NCBI GenBank assembly: GCA_965219175.1
Contig: CBDCNI010000001.1
Coordinates: 1,488,001-1,552,000, forward strand
Length of the DNA stretch: 64,000 nt
Reading direction: 5' to 3'
From: JBBPZK01 sp965219175
GTDB taxonomy: Bacteria; Actinomycetota; Rubrobacteria; Rubrobacterales; Rubrobacteraceae
The notes under the pieces were generated by a model. That model was not told the origin of the DNA and did not search any database. It saw only the letters and a list, made by a program, of their open reading frames with translations. Below are positions 8,252 through 17,184 of the stretch, piece after piece. Within the stretch, counting starts at the first letter, position 1. The number at the start of each line of letters is the position of its first letter. Made by a program: the position numbers and the translations under genes.

Positions 8252-8321
8252 AGAAAGCTCTAGTTCGAGCCGGAGCATTGTCCATGCGTCCGGCATGTTT
8301 TGCTGCTGCGGGTAAGATACT

Positions 8322-9641
8322 ATGTACTTTATGGTAGCAGTAGTAATCCTGGTGCTAGTACTGGTCGCCATTTTCCTGGTGACTTCTCTGGCCCTCGCTC
8401 GTTCTTCCAAGGAGGTCGAGAGCGCCCGCGACACGGAGTATGTAGAGCTCGACGGGAGTTATATTCGATACAAGGTCGCCGGAAATGGGCCGCCGCTCCT
8501 CCTGGTTCACGGTTGGCTACTCTCTTCGCGGATCTGGGACCGATTGGCGGAGCAGCTGGCCGACCGGTTTACGGTATATTCGCTCGACCTAAAAGGCTTC
8601 GGCGAATCGGATAAGCCTCTCTCCGGATACGGAGTGCGGCACGGCGGGAGGCTTCTCTACTTGTTTTGTTCCCGCTTTGGCCTAGGCGGCGCGACCGTCG
8701 TCGGCCACGATGTCGGCGGGGGCATGGCTGTGAAGCTGGCCGTGGATCACCCGGAGATGGTCGGTAACCTCGTGCTCCTCGCGGTCCCGGCGGACGAGGA
8801 ACAGGTAGACCTGCCGACGCTGCTCTGGCTCACCACCTTGCCGGTCGTGGGACCGGCCTTCTACGCGCTGGGACAGTATATTGGTCCGTTGCGCTCTCTC
8901 TGGTTGCGGCCTTTCGTGTTGCACAACAGAGACCTGCCCGGCGTGGTCGCTAAAGATGCTGGAAAGTCGGTGCCGGCTGCTGTACGCAAGACCCATGACG
9001 CCCTACGGCAGGAGGTTCCAGATAGACGGCTCGTCAGCCAGGCGCGTGGCGTCGGTGTTCCAGTGTTGCTCGTCGCTGGAGAAGAAGATCAGATCGTCGA
9101 CCCTGAATCCGTCGAGACCTGGGCCGGTATCTTTGGGCGCTCGCAGATCAACCTCATAAGACGTTGCGGTCACCTGCCGATGGTCGAGCGTCACAAAGAG
9201 CTGGGCGACTTGATCCTGGGTTTCGTGAGCGGTGAAACCGTACAAGCACAGCCCGAGCAGCCCGTCTTGCAGCCGGAGATCCCGAAGGAGGAACCCAGGG
9301 AGGAAAGAACTCCTCCGGCGAATACCGGGAGAGAGCAGAAAATAGTACGTCGAAAGCGGCGCGACACCACCCCGAGCAGGCCGAGCCATACAGCCGGCTC
9401 GAATGACGATCCCGAGCAGCCTATTGAAGAGCCCCCGGTGCCGTCCTCCGAACAGCCCACCACAAACGGCCGGGGTACGAGGCGTTCTTCGCGCGGGCAA
9501 AAATCGGTACAAAGAGGCTCTATATCCGTACCCGACGACTTGTTTGACTGGCCGGAGTCTTACAGCTCTCGAACGCAGAAGGACGACAAGGAACCTCCCG
9601 AAGACGAGGGCGGCGAGGAGGAGAATACCAGCCGCGACTGA
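8322..9641 (+). CDS. Membrane-anchored alpha/beta hydrolase with GHDVGG nucleophile elbow
   Basis: N-terminal transmembrane helix (about 4-28), then an alpha/beta-hydrolase domain to about residue 310, then a disordered charged tail of about 125 residues rich in Pro, Glu and Arg. The oxyanion segment is LLVHGWLLSSRIWDRL. The nucleophile elbow is GHDVGGGMA with Asp instead of Ser, as in haloalkane dehalogenases and epoxide hydrolases. The later acid lies in VAGEEDQIVD and the His in RCGHLPMVE. The exact substrate is not predictable. The tail is unusual for the family and may hold the protein at the envelope. It converges with a DehI-like gene. Confidence 0.8.
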   Translation: MYFMVAVVILVLVLVAIFLVTSLALARSSKEVESARDTEYVELDGSYIRYKVAGNGPPLLLVHGWLLSSRIWDRLAEQLADRFTVYSLDLKGFGESDKPLSGYGVRHGGRLLYLFCSRFGLGGATVVGHDVGGGMAVKLAVDHPEMVGNLVLLAVPADEEQVDLPTLLWLTTLPVVGPAFYALGQYIGPLRSLWLRPFVLHNRDLPGVVAKDAGKSVPAAVRKTHDALRQEVPDRRLVSQARGVGVPVLLVAGEEDQIVDPESVETWAGIFGRSQINLIRRCGHLPMVERHKELGDLILGFVSGETVQAQPEQPVLQPEIPKEEPREERTPPANTGREQKIVRRKRRDTTPSRPSHTAGSNDDPEQPIEEPPVPSSEQPTTNGRGTRRSSRGQKSVQRGSISVPDDLFDWPESYSSRTQKDDKEPPEDEGGEEENTSRD

Positions 9642-9661
9642 GCAGCGTTGGCTACCGTTCG

Positions 9662-10564
9662 TCAACGAGTGGTGAAGCTGAAGCGGGACGCTCCTCCAGA
9701 TTCCGGACCATCGAGAAGCGTCTTTATGTGTACGACCTCGACGAACGTGTCGGGGATCACGCGAAAGCGGAAAACGGCAAGGATTTCCCGTATCTCATCC
9801 AGCGAATCTTCGTCTACGCCCGCGCGCAGCGCCTCCTCTCTCGTCGGAAGCGGCAGACTTAACACGACGTTGCGGGAGCTCTCCAGAAGCTCGCTCTTTT
9901 TCTCCTGGTAGGGAGCGGAGCCGACGAGTGGGCGGGTCTGTTCCCAGGCTTCGGAGAGGAAGTCCGGCCGGGTGGCGATCCCCCGATAGTAGCTTGCTAC
10001 GTTGGGATGACCGTGCAGCTCCCGTATTTCCCCGAAAATGGCCTTAACCGCTCCTCCGGCTTCGTCCGGCGAAACCATCGAAAGTACGCTCGTACCCTCG
10101 GCGACACCCGGCGAGACCGCATCTTCCAGCGCGTCCGAGTCCGAGCCTGGTTCTCCTCCTAGACCTTCGTCCAGGGCGCTTGTGACGAGGAGCAGCTTCG
10201 GCAAGACGTAGTGGATCGTATCGGTAAAGCCGCGGATACTTTCCAGATCTCCCAGCGACGATAGACCGGAATATTCAACATCGAGCGACGATGTGAGTAG
10301 CGCTTGCGACCGGAGGTTGTCCGACGCCCGCTCGAAGGAGTCGGTGAGTAAGTGTGGTGCGAGTCGGTCCCAGGAGAGAGACAGGTACGTTGGGTAGTTC
10401 GCGAGCATCCGGAAGACGAAGTTGACGAACGGGACCCGCAGCCTGTCACGCACGTCTTCGTAAACCCGCCGGGTTTGCTCGTCGGCTTCTTCAGGCATCA
10501 CTTCGCCGAGGCGCGGTATCAGGCGCAGCCCGCGTTGTAAGTCTTCTGTCCGATCAGGCCACAT
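9662..10564 (-). CDS. DehI-family (halocarboxylic acid dehalogenase-like) protein
   Basis: 300 residues with the helical double-repeat organisation of DehI, the group I DL-2-haloacid dehalogenase fold. The first repeat has VYEDVRDRLRVPFVNFVFR and LANYPTYLSLSWDRLAPHL. The second has AIFGEIRELHGHPNVASYY and DFLSEAWEQTRPLV. I know this family from environmental and actinobacterial genomes; most members are not tested and dehalogenation is only inferred. It starts at ATG with a GAGGAGG Shine-Dalgarno. It faces the alpha/beta hydrolase gene with only 20 bases between the stops. Confidence 0.7.
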   Translation of the reverse strand: MWPDRTEDLQRGLRLIPRLGEVMPEEADEQTRRVYEDVRDRLRVPFVNFVFRMLANYPTYLSLSWDRLAPHLLTDSFERASDNLRSQALLTSSLDVEYSGLSSLGDLESIRGFTDTIHYVLPKLLLVTSALDEGLGGEPGSDSDALEDAVSPGVAEGTSVLSMVSPDEAGGAVKAIFGEIRELHGHPNVASYYRGIATRPDFLSEAWEQTRPLVGSAPYQEKKSELLESSRNVVLSLPLPTREEALRAGVDEDSLDEIREILAVFRFRVIPDTFVEVVHIKTLLDGPESGGASRFSFTTR

Positions 10565-10607
10565 TTTTCCTCCTCGTTATCTTCCGAACACCACGATCCG
10601 CGATGCC

Positions 10608-11558
10608 TCAATTCGTCTCGGATGAGTCTGTTCTTCGTGCCGGGTGTCGGTTGTGTGCTCTCCACCATACAAGAGCTACGACGAGTAGGGGCGCAAGCCA
10701 CCAGCCGAAGACGACGGCTGATAGTATCACGGTCGCGATCGTCTGCAGGACGCCGAGCGAGGCTCCCCAGGCGCGGGCAACGACTCCAGCAGGGTCCCAG
10801 GCGGAGAGTGACGCTGCCGTACCCGTAACCGGCTGGATATCGAGGGTTATCCGGGAGGAGGAAGTGCGCTGTTCCAGGTATTGTATCCGCCCCTGCGCCT
10901 GCTCTATTTGGCCCCGGACGTCCGTCAGTTCGTTCTGAACTTTGAGCGTGTCTTCGACGCTCTTCGCTTTGTCGTAGAGCTTCAGCAAGCTCTTCTCGGC
11001 CGCTTGAAGGTTCCGTTCGCGGGACTTGAGGTCCACGTACTCTCCGGTTACGTCCTCTCCCTTGACCGTGTCGGTCGTGACTGATTCGCCGAGCTTCCGT
11101 AGCTCCGCGAGGACCTTCTCGAACTTCGGGGACGGGACCAGAAGTACCAACTCCGCCGACACGGAGCCGTCGTTTTGCTCTGTCCGTGAGCTAAAGACGC
11201 TACCACCGTAATCCGCTGCGAGCTGCTGCGCCTTCTCCGCGCTCCGGCGTGCATCCCCGGCGCGTATGCCAAGCTCCGCCGTCTTGACGACCTTTCTGTC
11301 GAAGTCGTGACTCGCAGCTCCACCCGAGTTGCTTTTCGAGGGGACTGCCGCAGCCTCCGACCCAGCGGAGCCGGAACCTGCCTGCGCCACTTCTTGTCCG
11401 GCAGACGCATCCGCGCCCCCCGGTAGCGCCGCTCCGCCACCGGCGCTACCGCTGCTGGAACCACTGCTGCCACCGCAAGCCGGGAGAGTGAGCAGCAAAA
11501 CGAGAAGTGTGCCCACGGTCCAGAGCTTTACCGGGGACCCGCGCCTTACAACTTCCAT
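10608..11558 (-). CDS. DUF4349-domain lipoprotein
   Basis: Predicted lipoprotein: signal peptide (LWTVGTLLVLLLTLPACGG, lipobox LPAC), a Gly/Ser-rich linker, then a DUF4349 domain from about 90 (RKVVKTAELGIRAGDARRS). A long coiled coil covers about 160-235 (DLKSRERNLQAAEKSLLKLYD). A C-terminal transmembrane segment (VILSAVVFGWWLAPLLVVALVWW) and a basic tail end it. DUF4349 proteins often sit in sigma/anti-sigma operons. Here it follows an ECF sigma and a membrane anti-sigma-like gene on the same strand, so a role in envelope-stress signalling is a reasonable inference. GGAGG precedes ATG 11558. Confidence 0.85.
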   Translation of the reverse strand: MEVVRRGSPVKLWTVGTLLVLLLTLPACGGSSGSSSGSAGGGAALPGGADASAGQEVAQAGSGSAGSEAAAVPSKSNSGGAASHDFDRKVVKTAELGIRAGDARRSAEKAQQLAADYGGSVFSSRTEQNDGSVSAELVLLVPSPKFEKVLAELRKLGESVTTDTVKGEDVTGEYVDLKSRERNLQAAEKSLLKLYDKAKSVEDTLKVQNELTDVRGQIEQAQGRIQYLEQRTSSSRITLDIQPVTGTAASLSAWDPAGVVARAWGASLGVLQTIATVILSAVVFGWWLAPLLVVALVWWRAHNRHPARRTDSSETN

Positions 11559-11670
11559 ACCGCTCGCCCTCCTCGCGCCGACGTAATAGTCTGTCCGGGA
11601 TCTCCACGGACTCCTGGTCGTGTCTACCTTCTATACAAGCGTCAGGCGCGATAGGTTCCGGGCGAATCTT

Positions 11671-12525
11671 TCAGCGGACCGACTCTGCCAATCGGATCGC
11701 TTGTTTTTGGGGTAGGTCTACACGCATCAGGAGCGTGCGTCCCTCTTGCTCCCAGATCAAGGCGCCTCCGGGCAAACGTCCCGTGTTACCAACCTGACGG
11801 TCGAGGCGGCGTCCGTCTGCGAACCAGTACCCTTTCCGCCCGCCGATGCTTACTTTCCGAGACCTGGCGGCATCTTCTCCTCGAAGAAACGCCGGCAGCA
11901 CCTCGCCGGGAAACTCGGTGAGGAGAAGCCCCACTCTCGCACTCCCAAGAGCCGGAAGTTTCGGTCCTGGCCTGTAGGCTACTATGAATCCTTTCTTGCT
12001 GGTGCCTTTGACGACAATCTTGTAAGCGTAAAATTCGTCCGGCTTGCCCAACCTCTCCGAGTGAGGAAGGAGTAAGGCTCCGTCCCGTCCCGCGCGGTTT
12101 CTCGCTTCCCGGAGCGTTAGCCGCTCGCCCAGCCCGAGCTTTTCCCCGAGTGATCGTACGGTCCCACCTGTGGTTCCACTTTCGATTCCGCCCGCGTTCG
12201 CGCCGGAGCTTGCCGCGCTTCCCCCGCTGCCTGCGGAATGTATTCCGACGAACAGTCCGGAGATTGTGTCGCGGCCTGCCGGGGAGAGGATCGGGACGGC
12301 GACGACAACGACCAACATCGCCGCCACCACCCAGCGCACCGATGGGAGACGGAACCGGCTCCTGCGGGGTGGCTGCTCCACCCTCGCTTCTTCCAGACGG
12401 CTTTGGGTTGCGCGGACGAGGTCGGGCGTCGGCGGGTATTCGATACTGGAGCCGAGGTTACCGAGTTGCCGCTCCAGTTCGTCGCGGCGTTCCCGGTCCC
12501 TGCGTTCTCTGTCAGGGTCTCGCAT
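11671..12525 (-). CDS. Membrane protein, candidate anti-sigma factor
   Basis: 284 residues: a charged cytoplasmic N-terminus of about 65 residues, one transmembrane helix (WVVAAMLVVVVAVPIL), a Gly/Ser linker and an extracytoplasmic domain of about 160 residues. The start overlaps the sigma-factor stop by 14 bases and AGGAGG precedes the ATG. Position and topology are those of an ECF anti-sigma factor. It lacks the HxxxCxxC zinc motif of classical ZAS anti-sigmas, so the call rests on context and topology. The outer domain ends in a segment with EFPGEVLPAFL and SIGGRKGYWF, perhaps a sensor. Confidence 0.7.
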   Translation of the reverse strand: MRDPDRERRDRERRDELERQLGNLGSSIEYPPTPDLVRATQSRLEEARVEQPPRRSRFRLPSVRWVVAAMLVVVVAVPILSPAGRDTISGLFVGIHSAGSGGSAASSGANAGGIESGTTGGTVRSLGEKLGLGERLTLREARNRAGRDGALLLPHSERLGKPDEFYAYKIVVKGTSKKGFIVAYRPGPKLPALGSARVGLLLTEFPGEVLPAFLRGEDAARSRKVSIGGRKGYWFADGRRLDRQVGNTGRLPGGALIWEQEGRTLLMRVDLPQKQAIRLAESVR

Positions 12526-13066
12526 CTTCCTCCTCGGTCATCTTCTCGCGCAACCTGCCGACGGCTCGCGAGAGTCGGGATTTGACCGTTCCACGCGCGC
12601 AGCCCAGAACCGCGGCCGTCTCTTCCTCCGAGAGTTCCAGGAAGTAGCGGCAGACGATAATCGTCCGGTCCGCTTCGTTCATGCCGAGCAGCGCCCCGAG
12701 CAGTTCTTCCCGCTTCTCGGACGCCACCGCCGATGCTTCGGGAGAAGAAGAGCTTCCCGGTTGCGGCTCTCTCGTGGCTCTCAAGAACAGTTGCGTCCTG
12801 CGGCCGGACGCCTTGAGGTGGTTCCGGGCCTCATTGGCGACTATGCTCAGTAGCCAGGGTTTGAAAGACGCGCCGGACCTAAAGCCGCCGAGAGCCTTGT
12901 AGGCTTTGACCAGCGCATCCTGGGTCGCGTCTTCCGCTTCCGCGGCGTCGCCCGTGATCAGGTACGCTGTACGGAAGGCGATTTGCTGATGACGGCGCAC
13001 CAAGTTTCCATACGCAGCCGTGTTCCCACTTTTCGCCCTCTCGACGAGCTTCGCCTCCTCGGGGAT
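12512..13066 (-). CDS. ECF RNA polymerase sigma factor, unusual start codon
   Basis: Sigma-70 region 2 runs through IAFRTAYLITGDAAEAEDAT and QDALVKAYKALGGFR (with FKPWLLSIVANEARN), and region 4 is in ELSEEETAAVLGCARGTVKS. The first canonical start, TTG 13003, would cut off the conserved first helix. Codons upstream read EEAKLVERAKSGNTAAYGNL, typical of the family, so translation must begin earlier. Between the upstream stop and TTG there is no ATG, GTG or TTG. An AGGGAGGAG Shine-Dalgarno ends just before, with ATC at 13066 seven bases after GGAGG; I place the start there. It is first in an operon with the anti-sigma-like and DUF4349 genes. Confidence 0.85.
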   Translation of the reverse strand: MPEEAKLVERAKSGNTAAYGNLVRRHQQIAFRTAYLITGDAAEAEDATQDALVKAYKALGGFRSGASFKPWLLSIVANEARNHLKASGRRTQLFLRATREPQPGSSSSPEASAVASEKREELLGALLGMNEADRTIIVCRYFLELSEEETAAVLGCARGTVKSRLSRAVGRLREKMTEEEDARP

Positions 13067-13160
13067 GACGGCTCCTCCCTGGTCCCCTTGAATGCTGCTT
13101 CCTAAACTTCTCTACAACTCAGGCGGTAGAAAGGTTCCCCGAATCTGTAGATACGAGAGT

Positions 13161-13790
13161 TTAGAGAGATTTCCTCAAGTAGATCCAATCCCGGATGCCG
13201 AGGAAGCGATTGGTCAAGAAAGACTTCTGGCGTGAGATTTCTGTATACCCTTCGGCTTCGTAGAGTCTCAGTGCAGGAACATTGTTCCCGCTGACGTGAA
13301 GCCCGGTAGTTTTCTTGCCTCTCTCACGCGCCAACTCTTCCCCGGCCGCCAGCAGCTCGCGGGCCATGCCCTGTCTCCTGTGGTCCGCAGAGACGACCAG
13401 TCGCTCGATGTACGCCTCAGACGGTCTCGACGTGTAGCGATGATAAGAGAGGAGCGTAGACGCCCACAGGGACTTCAAGAGGCCGAGGTTCTGATGAAGT
13501 ACCCGCCACAGTTCCCGAGCCAGCACTTCGTCCTGAGATTTCTCGACGCGAACGCCGACACCGGCAGCCAGGACTTCTGGGGAATCGCCCTCTATAACCA
13601 GAGACCGGACACCGCCGGAGACGTGCTCCAACTCGACCCACTTCTCCATGATCCTGAGCGATTGATCCCCTTGCTCGCCGAATATGGGACGGAATTTATC
13701 CATGAACCCTTCCACCACGAGACCGGCTATCTCCGGATCGTCTGCGCTCGTGGCCGGGCGTATTGTGAACTGTTCAGTAGACATGTCCAA
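13161..13790 (-). CDS. GNAT-family N-acetyltransferase
   Basis: 209 residues with a GNAT acetyl-CoA fold: IRPATSADDPEIAGLV at the N-terminus, IERLVVSADHRRQGMARELL (motif A with the RRQGMA pyrophosphate loop) near 130, and NNVPALRLYEAEGYTEI (motif B) near 168. The substrate is unknown. ATG 13784 is an alternative start two codons in. It is divergent from the DUF2254 gene, which has a leaderless-type promoter, and lies upstream of the sigma operon on the same strand without evident coupling. Confidence 0.88.
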   Translation of the reverse strand: MDMSTEQFTIRPATSADDPEIAGLVVEGFMDKFRPIFGEQGDQSLRIMEKWVELEHVSGGVRSLVIEGDSPEVLAAGVGVRVEKSQDEVLARELWRVLHQNLGLLKSLWASTLLSYHRYTSRPSEAYIERLVVSADHRRQGMARELLAAGEELARERGKKTTGLHVSGNNVPALRLYEAEGYTEISRQKSFLTNRFLGIRDWIYLRKSL

Positions 13791-13896
13791 AACAATCGTA
13801 CCAGAGCCGGGAGCTTGAGATGGAGAAGAACTCTGCTGTTCCTCGCACGGATCACTATACGTTAGTACACATTAAGTATCATTCGCCATTCTCTGG

Positions 13897-13902
13897 TAGA
13901 CT
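13897..13902 (+). promoter_or_regulatory. Leaderless-type -10 box (TAGACT)
   Basis: TAGACT, six bases, ATG 13909, and no Shine-Dalgarno. The preceding bases CTGGTAGACTT are almost the same as those before the sortase gene at 17416. Confidence 0.55.
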
Positions 13903-13908
13903 TGCCAA

Positions 13909-15393
13909 ATGAAGAGCAATAGCGGTAGCGGGAGTCGACTAGGTTCTGTTTGGGAGAGGGTTAACTCCAGCTTCTGGTTTATACCGGCGCTGCTGACGCT
14001 CTGCGGTGTGATCTTATCCGGCATCACCCAATGGCTGGACAATAAATTTCAGGGGCTCCTGGACAGCTTGCCGGCGGTTATCTCCGGCGGCGCGACGGGC
14101 GCAAGCTCGGTTCTCTCCGCCATCTCCGGAAGCCTCATAACAGTTATAGCGACAGTCTTCTCGCTCACTATCGTGTCGCTGACGCTCGCCTCGGGCCAGT
14201 ATTCGCCGCGTTTGATGCGGAGCTTTACGGGGGACAAGGGGTTGCAGGTCGTGCTCGGTTCCTACATCGGGACGTTCGTGTACTCTCTGTTGGTTTTGAG
14301 GCTCGTGGCGCTCGGCGGGTCGCAGGGCTCGGGCGGCTCCTTCAAGCCGACTATCTCGGTTGGGACGGCGATACTGTTGGCGTTGGCCTGTGTAGGACTT
14401 TTGATCTACTTTATCAACCACGTCGCCCAGATCATCCAATCCTCGAACATCGTCCAGATGGCCCAACTCGACATGATGGGCATCGTCTCCACCCTCGACG
14501 AACCCGAGTCCTCACCACCCGATATAAGAGACCCGGAGGAGAACCCGCAGTGGAGCGACCTCTTGGCCGAGGAGCCGTCGCTGCTGAACGCCGAGAGTAG
14601 CGGGTACGTGCAGAGCCTCGACATCGACGAGATCCTCAAAGAGGTCGCCAAAGAACAGACGCTGTTGGTCGAGATACCGTCGGGGCCGGGCATCTTCGTC
14701 TCGGCCGGGCTCCCTCTGATAAGGGTGTGGCCCGCTTCGGAGGAAGAGTACGATTCCAGCGAACGCCGCGAGGTGCATCGCGCCTTCGTCTTCGGGCGGG
14801 AACGGAGCTTTCAGCAGGATATCGCTTTCGGGTTCCGGCAACTCTCGGACATAGCTTTGAAGGGGCTCTCGCCGGGGATAAACGACCCGACGACCGCGAT
14901 GCAGGCGATGGACCGGATCGAGGCCGTGCTCATCGCCCTAAGCTCCAAGGAACTGCCGCGCCGCATCCAGGAGAGGGAGGTCGACGGCCGTAAAATACTG
15001 GTGAAGGTCAAGTATTCGACCTTCGAGGAGCTCGTAGGGCTCGCCTTCGACCAGGTTCGCCGGGCTGCTTTCACCAGTGGACAGGTGGCTGTTTTAGAGC
15101 GGCTGATAGAGATCCTCGACCGGGCCCTGCGCGTAAACATCTCCGCTGAACGGCAGGGTTCGTTGTGGGCCAGGATCTTCACCATAGCTCGCCTCTGTCC
15201 GCAGCAGATCTCCGACCCTGAAGACGCTGTAAGCCTGATGCTCCGGGCCGTCGAGTCAGTCTACGGACTCTCCATGAAGCAACGGGTGACGATAAACGAG
15301 GACCTCGACCGGCTCCTCGAACTCTCCGAAGACCTGGACGACGACGGGAGGATCCGGGAAGCGATCGAGGCCGCGCGCACGAAGGTCCGCTAA
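13909..15393 (+). CDS. DUF2254-family membrane protein
   Basis: 494 residues. Four hydrophobic segments lie in the first 175 residues (about 20-42, 62-105, 120-140 and 155-172), followed by a large cytoplasmic region of about 300 residues. Characteristic stretches are SLTIVSLTLASGQYSPRLMR and, in the soluble part, ISDIALKGLSPGINDPTTA-like (LSDIALKGLSPGINDPTTA), the usual DUF2254 signature. Function is unknown. The first half resembles a channel-like module, but that is inference. Divergent from the GNAT gene; expression probably from a leaderless promoter. Confidence 0.9.
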   Translation: MKSNSGSGSRLGSVWERVNSSFWFIPALLTLCGVILSGITQWLDNKFQGLLDSLPAVISGGATGASSVLSAISGSLITVIATVFSLTIVSLTLASGQYSPRLMRSFTGDKGLQVVLGSYIGTFVYSLLVLRLVALGGSQGSGGSFKPTISVGTAILLALACVGLLIYFINHVAQIIQSSNIVQMAQLDMMGIVSTLDEPESSPPDIRDPEENPQWSDLLAEEPSLLNAESSGYVQSLDIDEILKEVAKEQTLLVEIPSGPGIFVSAGLPLIRVWPASEEEYDSSERREVHRAFVFGRERSFQQDIAFGFRQLSDIALKGLSPGINDPTTAMQAMDRIEAVLIALSSKELPRRIQEREVDGRKILVKVKYSTFEELVGLAFDQVRRAAFTSGQVAVLERLIEILDRALRVNISAERQGSLWARIFTIARLCPQQISDPEDAVSLMLRAVESVYGLSMKQRVTINEDLDRLLELSEDLDDDGRIREAIEAARTKVR

Positions 15394-15412
15394 CCGAGGT
15401 CGCGCTAGCTGG

Positions 15413-16225
15413 TTAGCTGATAAGCCGGCCGCGCATGAACCGGATCGGTAGCAGAGCCAGGACTAGCGTGAAGACCAGGATCCAAGCTACGTCCACCAGC
15501 ACCGCCGGCGTCGGGCCTGTCGCGAGCGCCCGGCAGGCGTTTACCGCGTGGTAGAGCGGCGTAAACCACGCCACCTGCGGCACCGGAGCCGGGAAGTTCT
15601 GGACCGGGAAGAAGATCCCGGAGAACAAGAAGAGCGGAGTTACGACCAACGTGAAGTAGTAGGCGTAGAGGTCTATCCGTTGTATCAGGCTCGTGAAGAG
15701 TGTCCCCATGACGCTGAACATAATGCCGATCAAGAGTAGCATCGGCGGAATTAGCAGCGCTCAGAACGAGGTGATGAGCGGCTGGCCGAAGGCGTAGCCG
15801 AGGATCGTGAGCATCACCAGGAATCCCGTGCCGTAGAGGGCGGAACGCGTCCCGGCCCAAAGGTATTCTCCGGCGACCACGTCCTCGGCGTTCACCGGGG
15901 TCGAGATTATGGCGTCGTAAATGCGGTCTATCTTCAGCTTTACAAACGTGTTGAAGGTGCTCTCGAAGGAGGCGGCGAACATGGCGTTGGAGGCGAGAAG
16001 GCCCGGCGCTATGAACTGCACGTAGCTCTGGCCGTTGATGCCGCCCTGCTTTATAAAAGCCCCGAGGCCGAGGCCGAGCGCCGCCAGGTACAAGAGCGGC
16101 TCGATGAAGTTCGGAAACATGATCGACTTCCAGTATTTGCCGAAAATGGTTACGTTACGCTGCCAGACTCGGAAAGCGCCGCGCGGCGACGGAATTCTGA
16201 AAGCGGACCTTGTTGATTTCGTCAT
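15413..16225 (-). pseudogene. ABC-2 type permease with in-frame TGA
   Basis: Membrane subunit of a DrrB/NodJ-type exporter, about 270 codons. Residues 1-154 carry the first transmembrane segments and KLKIDRIYDAIISTPVNAED, the family's conserved coupling region. Then TGA at 15761-15763 breaks the frame, and the same frame continues with ALLIPPMLLLIGIMFSVMG to the natural end at 15413. Homologues usually have Trp before the ALL segment, so TGG changed to TGA is the simplest reading. It may be a true null mutation, a base error, or read-through; the 3' half has a possible internal start at ATG 15742. The start overlaps the ATPase stop (ATGA). Confidence 0.8.
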
Positions 16226-17184
16226 TCGATCAAGCTCCTCCCCGTGAGTCGCAAGAATACGTCTTCGAGCCCAGCCTGCCGGGTCGCGGTGCTCTCGACC
16301 GCAACCCCAGAGTCGCGAATCTTATCCAGGAGCTTCTCCGCATCGGAAGTGTAGGCGAGCAGCGAGTCGCCGCTCTTCTCGACGGCGTCCGCCTCGTATT
16401 CGAGGATGGACCGTAGCTTTTCGAGGGAGTCCTTATCGGGCCGGAACTCCAGGACTTGCGGGCTGACGTGTTCTTCGATCAGGGCTTGCGGAGAGCCTTC
16501 GGTGACGATTCGTCCTCCCTCCATGATGACGAGACGGTTGCAGAGTTGGGCCGCCTCTTCCATGTAGTGGGTGGTCAGGATGAGCGTCTTTCCCTCGCGG
16601 ACCAACTCCCGCAGGCGCTCCCATACTAGGTGACGGGCCTGCGGGTCGAGGCCCGTGGTCGGCTCGTCGAGGATCACGATTTCGGGGTCGTTTATGAGGG
16701 CGCGGGCGATCAAGAGCCGCCGCTTCATCCCGCCGGAGAGCTGCTCGACTTTGGCGTCGGCTTTCTCCGTCAACTCCACGAACTCCAAAAGCTCCTCGGC
16801 CCGCTTCCTGACCAGCTTTTTCGGCAGGTCGAAGTAGCGTCCATACACGAGCAGGTTCTCCCTGACCTCCAGGTCGTCGTCCAGGTTGTTCTCCTGCGGG
16901 ATGACCCCGATGCGCCGCTTGACCTCCCGTTCGTGGTCCCGAACGTCCAGGCCGGCGACGGTAAGCTCGCCGGATGTCGGGATGGCGGCACCGTAGATCA
17001 TCTTCATCGTCGAGGTCTTGCCGGCGCCGTTCGGCCCGAGAAACCCGAAACACTCGCCCCGATCAACCTCGAAGTCGATGCCCTTCACAGCCTCGAAATC
17101 TCCGTAACTCTTTTTCAATCCACGCGCGACCAGCGTGCTCCGCTTTGTTCGAGAACCCGCCTCCCGCTCCATACCGATGCTCAA
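16222..17184 (-). CDS. ABC transporter ATP-binding protein (DrrA/NodI type)
   Basis: 320 residues. Walker A GPNGAGKTSTMK near 50, Q-loop in VIPQENNLDDDLEV, signature LSGGMKRR, Walker B VILDEPTTGLDP, and H-switch LTTHYMEEAAQ. The C-terminal 90 residues form the accessory domain of drug, polysaccharide or polyketide exporters of the ABC-2 class. It powers the permease encoded next, with which it overlaps by four bases. The start is TTG 17184 with GGGAG seven bases upstream, or ATG 17172. Since the permease has an internal stop, the system may be inactive. Confidence 0.9.
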   Translation of the reverse strand: MSIGMEREAGSRTKRSTLVARGLKKSYGDFEAVKGIDFEVDRGECFGFLGPNGAGKTSTMKMIYGAAIPTSGELTVAGLDVRDHEREVKRRIGVIPQENNLDDDLEVRENLLVYGRYFDLPKKLVRKRAEELLEFVELTEKADAKVEQLSGGMKRRLLIARALINDPEIVILDEPTTGLDPQARHLVWERLRELVREGKTLILTTHYMEEAAQLCNRLVIMEGGRIVTEGSPQALIEEHVSPQVLEFRPDKDSLEKLRSILEYEADAVEKSGDSLLAYTSDAEKLLDKIRDSGVAVESTATRQAGLEDVFLRLTGRSLIE

